Source of the DNA: Bacillota bacterium
Lineage (GTDB): Bacteria > Bacillota > Clostridia > Lachnospirales > Lachnospiraceae
Direction: 5' to 3'
Assembly (NCBI GenBank): GCA_023411215.1
Contig: JAEYOY010000052.1
Location: forward strand, 1 to 29,987
Length of the DNA stretch: 29,987 nt
The notes beneath the pieces are model-generated. The model searched no databases, was not told the origin of the DNA, and saw only the letters and a list, made by a program, of their open reading frames with translations. Position 1 is the first letter of the stretch. The number at the start of each line of letters is the position of its first letter. Positions 1 to 6,964 of this stretch are shown in pieces. The translations under genes and the position numbers were made by a program.

Positions 1-41
1 TAATAAGAATTAAATTCTTTAATAAAATGGAGGAATATACG

Positions 42-974
42 ATGGAAGTTACCGCTAGTATGGTAAAAGATTTAAGAGAAATGACCGGTGCCGGAATGAT
101 GGATTGCAAGAAGGCTCTTGCAGCTACTGATGGTGATATGGATAAAGCAGTTGAGTTCTTGAGAGAAAAGGGACTTGCTGCAGCTGAGAAAAAGGCTGGT
201 AGAATTGCAGCAGAAGGTATCGTTGATACTTGTGTTCTTGCAGACGGCAAGGTTGCATCTATCGTTGAAGTAAACAGCGAGACAGACTTCGTAGCAAAGA
301 ATGAGAAGTTCAGAGATTTTGTTGCAGCAGTAGCTAAACAAGCAGCTGAGACAACAACTACTGATCTTGATACTTTCCTCGCTGAGAAGTGGGCACTTGA
401 TACCTCTAAGACTGTTAAGGAAGAATTATCTTCCATGATTGCTATTATTGGCGAGAATATGAATATTAGAAGATTCGAGAGAGTAAATGCTGAGAATGGT
501 TTTGTAATGTCTTACATTCATGGCGGCGGAAGAATCGGTATCCTTGTAGAAGTTGATTGTACTGTAAATAATGAAGAGGTTCAGGAAGCAGCTAAGAATG
601 TAGCAATGCAGATCGCTGCATTATCTCCGAAGTATGTTGATCAGTCAGAGATCTCTGCTGATTTCATCGCACATGAGAAAAATATTCTTAAGGCTCAGAT
701 CATGAACGATCCTGCTAATTCCAAGAAGCCTGAGAATATCATCGAGAAGATGTTAGAAGGTCGTCTTAACAAGGAATTAAAGGAATTCTGTCTTGTTGAC
801 CAGGTTTATGTTAAGGACAGTGATTTATCTGTTGGACAGTATCTTGCTAACGTATCCAAGCAGGTTGGCGCTCCTATGACAATTAAGAGATTCGTTCGTT
901 TTGAAACAGGCGAAGGTCTTGAGAAGAAGAGCGAAAACTTCGCAGAGGAAGTAGCAAAGCAGATGGGACAGTAA
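42..974 (+). CDS. tsf: Elongation factor Ts (EF-Ts)
   Basis: EF-Ts is the cytosolic nucleotide exchange factor that releases GDP from EF-Tu during translation. The 310-residue product starts with the N-terminal UBA-like domain (residues 1-45, including TGAGMMDCKKAL at 15-26) and carries the diagnostic TDFVAKN motif at 81-87, which contacts EF-Tu. Two longer core repeats follow, as in the usual full-length protein. An in-frame ATG lies upstream at 27, but it sits against the ribosome binding site: GGAGGA at 29-34 is 7 bases before the ATG at 42, so 42 is the start. The gene normally follows rpsB, which would lie just left of the window; the 5' edge holds only a short AT-rich spacer with a 6-bp hairpin at 5-19. 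A strong terminator follows. This is an ordinary core gene. Confidence 0.98.
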   Translation: MEVTASMVKDLREMTGAGMMDCKKALAATDGDMDKAVEFLREKGLAAAEKKAGRIAAEGIVDTCVLADGKVASIVEVNSETDFVAKNEKFRDFVAAVAKQAAETTTTDLDTFLAEKWALDTSKTVKEELSSMIAIIGENMNIRRFERVNAENGFVMSYIHGGGRIGILVEVDCTVNNEEVQEAAKNVAMQIAALSPKYVDQSEISADFIAHEKNILKAQIMNDPANSKKPENIIEKMLEGRLNKELKEFCLVDQVYVKDSDLSVGQYLANVSKQVGAPMTIKRFVRFETGEGLEKKSENFAEEVAKQMGQ

Positions 975-1000
975 TGCGAATTTAGCATTATGAAAGATAG

Positions 1001-1065
1001 GTGGCTTGGAATCCCCGAAGATGCGTTATATAGCGCGTTTAACGGGTTTTCAAGCCTCTTTTTTT
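1001..1065 (+). terminator. Rho-independent terminator of the tsf operon
   Basis: A stem pairs GGCTTG (1003-1008) with CAAGCC (1051-1056), extended inside by CCCG/CGGG and a small GCG/CGC hairpin. A run of seven T follows at 1059-1065. It starts 26 bases after the tsf stop codon. Confidence 0.88.
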
Positions 1066-1087
1066 AGGCTCAGTGTCAAATAGTTGG

Positions 1088-1116
1088 GGTGGGATTCTCT
1101 GAATCCCGCCTTATTA
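1088..1116 (+). terminator. Second hairpin downstream of tsf, possible back-up terminator
   Basis: GGTGGGATTC (1088-1097) pairs with GAATCCCGCC (1101-1110), giving ten base pairs with one G-T wobble and a three-base loop, followed by TTATTA. The tail is T-rich but not a clean T run, so it may be a weak second terminator or an mRNA-end hairpin. Confidence 0.45.
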
Positions 1117-1466
1117 TTGCATTTAGAGCCATTTTTATGTTAGTCTCTATAATTCATATTTTTAGGCATGGCAAATAAGCCTCTTTGTTTTTATAGTCGT
1201 CCAGTTTATATCAGATAGAGCAATGTATAATTCTTGTCCGGAAACGCTTAAAGGTTCTGACTCCAAAAGATATTCTCTTAAGTACCTTGATTTTGTTATT
1301 ATATCTTAAATGCAAAGGAAGATTCATTATTGGTATTATATAATGAGTTTAGCAATAAATGGGTAATGATTAGCAAGTGCTAGGAAGAAAAATAGTGAAA
1401 AATAGGTTACATTTTATATATAAGAATATAAATAGAAAGCAGAGGATTGGGGAGGCATTTGTTTAG
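1111..1466. other. Intergenic region upstream of the GH10 gene
   Basis: This is the AT-rich upstream region of the xylanase gene. No coding sequence is supported. TATAAT hexamers occur at 1226-1231 and 1339-1344, but neither has a recognisable -35 element 16-18 bases upstream, so the promoter is not fixed. GGAGG at 1451-1455 serves the GH10 start. Confidence 0.4.
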
Positions 1467-3404
1467 ATGAAGAAAGTAATGAATAGTAAGCTGATATGGG
1501 CAATCTTTCCATTGGTTGCAGTAATACTTCTTGGTATATTGGTAGGATTAATGATGAAAGAAAAGCCTGAAACATCCCAACGAGAATCAGATAAAGTAGA
1601 AGTACCGGGAGCAACACCGGCAGTAGTAGAGACAAAAACAGTAAAAGATGCAGAACCAGTAAAAGATGCAGAACCAGTAAAAGATGCTGAACCAGTAAAA
1701 GATGCTGAACCAGGTTCTTATGAGGAGTTAGATGAACTTTATAAGAATTATTTTATGATGGGAACTGCTTGTGAAGCAATTGATCATTGGAATAATAAGT
1801 TGGCGGAAATTGGTAATCCGGATAAAGAAGCATTAATCAGCAAAATGTATCAAACAATTACATTTGGAAATGAATTCAAACCAGCATATAATTTTAATGC
1901 TTCATCGGAAACCTTATTCAAAGTTAATCGTGCTGCGAAAGAATTACTGGATTGGGCCAAGAAAAATGGAGTGGCAGTTCGAGGACATACCTTATTATGG
2001 CATAGTCAAAATAATCCATCAATTTTCGCAAAGGATTTCAAGGCGTATTCGAATGGAAAATTGACTACACGTGATACAGATGTTTTGGATGAAGATTGCC
2101 TTGTTAGTCGTGAAGTTTTACTGGAACGAATAAAAACATACATATATGGAGTATTGGAGTATACTTATCAGAATGGTTATGCAGACATAATATATGCATG
2201 GGATGTGGTAAATGAAGCAAGTGATGAGAGCCAGCCGGATGGTTTACGCCGCAGTTATTGGTATCAAATTATTGGTCCGGATTATCTGTACTATACCTTC
2301 TTATATGCAAGAGAGGCATCGGCCATGTATTCTAAACAATATGCATCCCTTTATGGTTTGAATCCTGAAACGGATGATTTATCTTCGATTCAGCCGAAAT
2401 TATTCTATAACGATTATAATGAGTGGTTTGCTACGAGAAGCAATGCAATTATTCGCTTCTTGACAGAGGAAGCATGGAATGAGAATCATGACAAAGTGAC
2501 CAGTCCGGTCATCAATCCTGATGGAGATGGAACAATCTATGGAGATGGACTACTCGATGGTATCGGAATGCAGGGACATCTGAATGATACACAGAATATT
2601 GAACAGTATATGACTGCCTTGAAAAAATATGATGCAGCTGTGGGTGAAGTTCATATCACAGAGTTGGATGTCGGTTGTACAAGAACAGATGAAAATATTG
2701 ATTTTTATCAAGCAGAGTTTTATTATAGATTTTTTTCAAGACTAATAGAGGAAGTAAAAAGTGGAATTAATCTTACTTCAGTCACAATATGGGGATTAAC
2801 CGATGATAATTCATGGAGAAAAGAAGTAAGTCCGTTAATTTTCAGAGGAGACTTATCAGTAAAACCAGCGTTTGAAGCAATGGTTATGGCTGCAAACGAA
2901 GAAAAGTTTTCATTGACAGCTTTAAAAATTGCTTCAGAAGCAAAAGATAAGCATGTTTCTTTTGAACCATATAAAGAAAGCGGAAAGACGAAAACGGTAA
3001 CACCACAGAGTGTAGGAATTTACAGTCGTGGAACGGGGCATCAGTCAGTAGTTACAATGGTAAATACAGAAAATCATACAGAAGATGCTGCTATAGGATT
3101 TGCAATCAGGGTAAGGAGAAGCGAACAGGATGCATCCATGAAGATGGATATGACATCGTATATTGGGCGTACTGTTCGAATCACAGCCTTTGTCAAAACA
3201 CAGGACGAAAAGATCCGAATGGGGTTAGATACAACAACATCAGAACAGCTTGTAGAGGAAAAGGCATCGGATGATTGGGTCGAAGTATCTGCTATATGCA
3301 GTATTCCTGAAGATTTGAATTCTGCCAATCTGTATATAGAAACAAACGGAAATGCTGATTTTTATGTAGATGATATTGACATCTCTGTCGTTTCTCAGGA
3401 TTAA
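1467..3404 (+). CDS. Membrane-anchored GH10 endo-beta-1,4-xylanase with C-terminal CBM
   Basis: Predicted surface endo-xylanase cleaving the beta-1,4-xylan backbone. Residues 9-30 form one hydrophobic segment with no lipobox or clear cleavage site, so the enzyme is probably tethered by its N-terminus. A charged linker with four VKDAEP repeats (59-82) leads to a GH10 barrel (about 90-475). The barrel carries GHTLLWHSQ (173-181), the acid/base Glu250 in WDVVNEA and the nucleophile Glu399 in ITELDV, plus the conserved Trp443 and Trp450. The last 150 residues, ending in LYIETN...FYVDDIDI, resemble a CBM4_9/CBM22 jelly roll. The length of 645 suits GH10 plus one module. The start is supported by GGAGG 11 bases upstream. 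The gene is flanked by terminators and appears monocistronic. Xylan specificity is inferred from the family. Confidence 0.93.
   Translation: MKKVMNSKLIWAIFPLVAVILLGILVGLMMKEKPETSQRESDKVEVPGATPAVVETKTVKDAEPVKDAEPVKDAEPVKDAEPGSYEELDELYKNYFMMGTACEAIDHWNNKLAEIGNPDKEALISKMYQTITFGNEFKPAYNFNASSETLFKVNRAAKELLDWAKKNGVAVRGHTLLWHSQNNPSIFAKDFKAYSNGKLTTRDTDVLDEDCLVSREVLLERIKTYIYGVLEYTYQNGYADIIYAWDVVNEASDESQPDGLRRSYWYQIIGPDYLYYTFLYAREASAMYSKQYASLYGLNPETDDLSSIQPKLFYNDYNEWFATRSNAIIRFLTEEAWNENHDKVTSPVINPDGDGTIYGDGLLDGIGMQGHLNDTQNIEQYMTALKKYDAAVGEVHITELDVGCTRTDENIDFYQAEFYYRFFSRLIEEVKSGINLTSVTIWGLTDDNSWRKEVSPLIFRGDLSVKPAFEAMVMAANEEKFSLTALKIASEAKDKHVSFEPYKESGKTKTVTPQSVGIYSRGTGHQSVVTMVNTENHTEDAAIGFAIRVRRSEQDASMKMDMTSYIGRTVRITAFVKTQDEKIRMGLDTTTSEQLVEEKASDDWVEVSAICSIPEDLNSANLYIETNGNADFYVDDIDISVVSQD
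1641..1712 (+). repeat. Four tandem 18-bp repeats encoding VKDAEP
   Basis: Four consecutive 18-base units beginning GTAAAAGATGC, nearly identical in DNA, encode VKDAEP four times in the linker between the membrane anchor and the GH10 domain. Near-identity at the DNA level suggests recent expansion by slippage, so copy number may vary between strains without changing the frame. Confidence 0.95.
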
Positions 3405-3480
3405 GAAACTAAATTATAATTCACCCAGTAGCAATTCAGGCAACTGTAGCACTGTCTGTATGAAGGATGAAGCAATATTG

Positions 3481-3517
3481 GCAGCTCAGAGTTCTACCTG
3501 GATTCTGGGCTGTTTTT
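3481..3517 (+). terminator. Rho-independent terminator of the GH10 gene
   Basis: CAGCTCAGA (3482-3490) pairs with TCTGGGCTG (3504-3512), nine base pairs with one wobble. Five T follow at 3513-3517. It separates the xylanase from the transporter operon. Confidence 0.75.
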
Positions 3518-3626
3518 GAATTTTATATAAAAAAGCAAAAGGTGAATTAAAGATAGCACGAAATAAAGAGAATTTTACGATGTAAGAATATAGAATTATT
3601 TGTATAAATGATTGAAATATAAATAT

Positions 3627-3684
3627 GCGAGCGATTTGAAAATTCATTTCATGAAAGCAAATTTCTCGCGAAGCGTGAAATTTG
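3627..3684 (+). promoter_or_regulatory. Leader element with two mutually exclusive hairpins
   Basis: Three 12-base arms lie in a row. Arm A is GCGAGCGATTTG (3627-3638), arm B is CAAATTTCTCGC (3658-3669) and arm C is GCGTGAAATTTG (3673-3684). B can pair with C (11 of 12 positions, GAA loop) or with A (10 pairs plus a G-T wobble). The A-B loop contains the palindrome TTTCATGAAA (3647-3656). The element sits 33 bases before the adaptor start codon. The structure is visible in the sequence; a regulatory role is inference, and a dispersed repeat is the alternative. The rest of the 312-base gap holds the GH10 terminator and a TATAAA at 3603-3608 without a clear -35. Confidence 0.5.
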
Positions 3685-3716
3685 TTGTATACCCGGATTT
3701 GACGGAGGAAAATCAC

Positions 3717-4814
3717 ATGAGGCAAAAAAGAATTTGTTCTCTAGTACTGGTCTGTATGATAGGAATATTGGTATCTGGTTGTGACACGGTAACAGAAGTG
3801 GATGATAATATCATTTTTTTAGAAAAAGAAAATGAAGAAACAGCTTATTCCATGGCTACAGCGATTATCGATGATGTTGTGCTTAGGAAGACTGTGACTT
3901 GTATTTATCAGCAAACGAGACAGCAGGAGGTAAGTTTTAGTGTAAGTGGTAAGCAGATTACCAAAGTGTATGTGGAGGAAGGAGATGTTGTAGAAAAGGG
4001 ACAGCTGATTGCTGTTCTAGATATCGGTAATACAAATGAGGAGATAAGGCGACTGGAGTACCAAATTGCCAGAAATAATCTATTCATGGAGACGGTAGAA
4101 GAAAATGAGAAAAACACGATTTCGTCTATGATGCTTCAGTACAAATATATTAGCGGAAAATCAGAGGAGGAGAAAGTAGCAGTAGAAAATGCTGTGGACA
4201 AATTGCAACAGAGTAATCGATATCTGATGGAAGATTACCAAGATGCTATTGCGTTAGATACACTGGAGCTTGAAAAAATCAAGGAGAATGTTCGACAGGG
4301 TAGTTTATATACAGAGATGGCGGGAATAGTCACTTCGGTGAAAAGTAATTTAGAAGGTTCCACTTCGAATAAAGATGAAGTGATATTAAAAATTATTGAT
4401 AATACTGATTGCCTCTTCGCTGTAAGCGAAATAGAATATGCGCCTTATTTTAAAGAGGATGAAGAAGTTGAAATGACCATCATTTCCGGGAATGGTGCAG
4501 GAAGTTACCATCTAGTCCCTTATGAGATAGATAACTGGTCGGATGTCTTGCTTTTTACTATGGCAGAGGGTCAGGAAAACTATTCTATCGGTGTAGGAAG
4601 TAAAGGGAATATTTCAGTAATATTAGACCGTCGTAAAGAGGTATTGACAGTACCTACAGAAGCAGTTCATGAAGCGGATGGAAAGTTTTACGTATATATA
4701 ATAGGTGAAGACAATATGCAAGAAATAAAGTGGATTGAGACAGGCCTGCATGGCGATAATAAGGTGGAGATTTTGTCCGGACTTGAGGAAGGAGATAAGG
4801 TCATACTGAAATGA
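3717..4814 (+). CDS. Lipoprotein adaptor of a MacAB/Ykn-like ABC system (HlyD/MacA family)
   Basis: Predicted extracytoplasmic adaptor that works with an FtsX-family ABC permease. The 365-residue protein has a lipoprotein signal with lipobox VSGC (Cys22). It shows the two halves of a biotinyl-lipoyl-like domain, around SVSGKQITKVYVEEGDVVEKGQLI and the later AGIVTSV segment, separated by a helical hairpin rich in Glu and Gln. A beta-barrel and a MacA-type C-terminal domain (VLTVPTEAVHE ... LSGLEEGDKVILK) follow. The reading frame is open from 3612, but GGAGG at 3704-3708, eight bases before ATG 3717, together with the signal peptide, fixes the start. The stop overlaps the next gene by four bases (ATGA). 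The substrate is unknown; the family acts in export, antimicrobial resistance or envelope functions. Confidence 0.88.
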   Translation: MRQKRICSLVLVCMIGILVSGCDTVTEVDDNIIFLEKENEETAYSMATAIIDDVVLRKTVTCIYQQTRQQEVSFSVSGKQITKVYVEEGDVVEKGQLIAVLDIGNTNEEIRRLEYQIARNNLFMETVEENEKNTISSMMLQYKYISGKSEEEKVAVENAVDKLQQSNRYLMEDYQDAIALDTLELEKIKENVRQGSLYTEMAGIVTSVKSNLEGSTSNKDEVILKIIDNTDCLFAVSEIEYAPYFKEDEEVEMTIISGNGAGSYHLVPYEIDNWSDVLLFTMAEGQENYSIGVGSKGNISVILDRRKEVLTVPTEAVHEADGKFYVYIIGEDNMQEIKWIETGLHGDNKVEILSGLEEGDKVILK

Positions 4815-6964
4815 GAAAGAAAGAAATTCTTATTATTTGGATTTTTACTTGTATGCTGGTCTCTCTTACAAGCTGTTCAATGAATCAGGGGCCAAAGAGC
4901 CAACCTGAAAAAGTCGATTTGTTGGAGCCGGTGAATATGCAGATGAATACTGAAAAAGCTGCTTATCGTAATCTATACAATACAAAGGTGTATTCAGCAA
5001 CTGTAGTTCCGGTGACAGAAGAATATGCCTTTGAATACAGTACTAATATAGAAGAAATATTGTACTATCCGGGGACGAAGGTGGAAAAGGATGACATATT
5101 AGTGATTTCTGATAGTGAGAAACTGGATAACGATATGAAAGCTTTAGAAGAAAAAATCGCAGCTATGGATGACGAGATTAAGCAATATAAAGCTATCTAT
5201 GAAGGGAGTCGGGAAATAGCGTCAGAGGAAGTAAAGCAACTCAAAAAAAATAAAAAAGATTTTGAAATTAATCAGCCTGAGAAATATTTAACAACTGATA
5301 CGGCAGATAGTAGCGCACAAGTGAATCCAGAATACACTCAGTGGCAGCAAGAATATGAAACATGTGTCGGAGAGTATGAGATAGCAATGCTTAATATGAC
5401 AATCGCCGACGCACAGATGGAACAGAAAACCAAACTATATGAACTGGACAGAGACTATTTAATGACACAACTGGAGGGTTTAAATGAAGAAAAATCAAAG
5501 TATCAGATTGAATCTGGAATAGATGGTGAAATAGTAGCAATCAGCCAAATGTACTATGATCAGAATGCGGTGGCGGCAGGTAGGCCGGTAATCGCGGTTG
5601 GGAATATGGATGAGCTGATTATAAAATGTGATTATATAAATAAAGCGACTGTGTCAGCAGCAAAAGAAATTTACTCTTTCATTGATGGTGTTCGTTATGA
5701 TGTTACCTATCAGCCGATCGATACGGCAGAATACGAGAGATTGGATGCTAAGGGAGAAAAAATTTATAGTACGTTTACGATTGAAGGAGAATACGAGAAC
5801 ATACAGACTGGTGATTTTGCGGTTATAGTATTGGTTAATGACAGCAGAGAGCGGGTTCTTACAATTCCGAAGGGAGCCATACATAAGGAATCAGGTATTA
5901 GTTTCGTATATAAACGCGTAGATGGACAAAATATACAGAACATGATTCATACCGGTATAAGTGATGGTGTATATACAGAAGTGACTGATGGACTAAGTGA
6001 AGGCGATATGGTGGTGCTTTCTGAAGCGGTGGTACATGGTAGTAAAACAGCTGCTATAGAGTATGGAAGCTTTCATAACAAGTTTGAAGAATCTGGTTAT
6101 ATGTATTATCCGATAACAGAGACAGTATATCCTCCTATTACCTATGGGACTATTTATTTCGATGAATATTTGGTGGCTGAATATCAGCATGTGAATGAGG
6201 GGGATCCTATTGCATCAATTCGTGTGGTAGCAGATGAAATTGAATTAAAGCGCTTGGAAGTTCAAATAAGTCGTTTAAAGGAACGTCTTCAGGATCTGGT
6301 AAATTCTAAAACAGAAGTATCAGATGAAGTTCTTTCTGCAAAGAGAAAGGAAATCACTGAAGCAGAAGCTAAGAGAGAGAAAATGTTATCCGATGCCAAA
6401 GTGACTACAGTTACTGCAACCAGTACGGGTGTAATCGTAAGGCTTGGAAATTATAACTCAAATGATATTTTGCTTGGGTTCTATTCCATCGCGATAATAG
6501 CGGATGAGAGTAACTGCTATGTAGTAGTAGAAGATGAAAATGGATTATTAAGTTATGGAAATGATGTGTTGATTACTTACCAGAACAAGGATAATGTGGA
6601 AGCTACCAGCTATGGAATAGTTGCGAATCTGACTCAAGTTGGTATCACAGGGGAACTTAGGACACCTGGCACATTGATTCGTCTAAGTCCGGATGATATC
6701 GTGGATATGGCAGTGACAAATACAGATAGGAATAATAGGTGGAATCCAAATCGATATAATGTGAGCGCCAACATCCGAGAGATGGAAAATGTGCTTGTGG
6801 TACCGAAAAAAGCGGTAACAGAAATAGGCGGATGCACTTATGTAGATGTTATGGACCAAGAGAGACATATTGTTTCCTATAGTTTTATAGCAGGTGGATA
6901 TGATTCTTCTTATTATTGGGTAATTGATGGACTGATGGAAGGAATGAAAGTATGTTTGGAGTAA
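4811..6964 (+). CDS. Double-module lipoprotein adaptor (two HlyD/MacA-like units in one chain)
   Basis: This is a 717-residue lipoprotein (lipobox LTSC, Cys22), about twice the usual adaptor length. Residues about 40-410 form one complete adaptor: a lipoyl half near YYPGTKVEKDDILV, a coiled-coil hairpin, the second lipoyl half at GIDGEIVAISQMYYDQNAV, and a MacA-type end (VLTIPKGAIHKES ... DGLSEGDMVVL). A second unit follows, with QHVNEGDPIASIRV, another coiled coil (about 475-540), STGVIVRLGNYNSND, and again VLVVPKKAVTEIGG ... DGLMEGMKVCLE. The gene overlaps its neighbours on both sides by 4 and 13 bases, so co-translation is likely. With the upstream protein the operon supplies three adaptor modules. 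Assignment to the adaptor family is firm; the reason for the duplication is not known. Confidence 0.85.
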   Translation: MRKKEILIIWIFTCMLVSLTSCSMNQGPKSQPEKVDLLEPVNMQMNTEKAAYRNLYNTKVYSATVVPVTEEYAFEYSTNIEEILYYPGTKVEKDDILVISDSEKLDNDMKALEEKIAAMDDEIKQYKAIYEGSREIASEEVKQLKKNKKDFEINQPEKYLTTDTADSSAQVNPEYTQWQQEYETCVGEYEIAMLNMTIADAQMEQKTKLYELDRDYLMTQLEGLNEEKSKYQIESGIDGEIVAISQMYYDQNAVAAGRPVIAVGNMDELIIKCDYINKATVSAAKEIYSFIDGVRYDVTYQPIDTAEYERLDAKGEKIYSTFTIEGEYENIQTGDFAVIVLVNDSRERVLTIPKGAIHKESGISFVYKRVDGQNIQNMIHTGISDGVYTEVTDGLSEGDMVVLSEAVVHGSKTAAIEYGSFHNKFEESGYMYYPITETVYPPITYGTIYFDEYLVAEYQHVNEGDPIASIRVVADEIELKRLEVQISRLKERLQDLVNSKTEVSDEVLSAKRKEITEAEAKREKMLSDAKVTTVTATSTGVIVRLGNYNSNDILLGFYSIAIIADESNCYVVVEDENGLLSYGNDVLITYQNKDNVEATSYGIVANLTQVGITGELRTPGTLIRLSPDDIVDMAVTNTDRNNRWNPNRYNVSANIREMENVLVVPKKAVTEIGGCTYVDVMDQERHIVSYSFIAGGYDSSYYWVIDGLMEGMKVCLE

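Noticed and set aside
1153..1195. Possible third terminator after tsf (AGGC...GCCT followed by CTTTGTTTTT)
   Set aside because: Only a four-base stem with an 11-base loop; too weak to support.
1641..1712. CRISPR-like repeat array
   Set aside because: The repeats are contiguous, have no spacers and are in-frame coding sequence.
3612..3716. Upstream extension of the first adaptor gene
   Set aside because: The frame is open, but it covers the hairpin element and lacks a ribosome binding site; the lipoprotein signal and GGAGG place the start at 3717.
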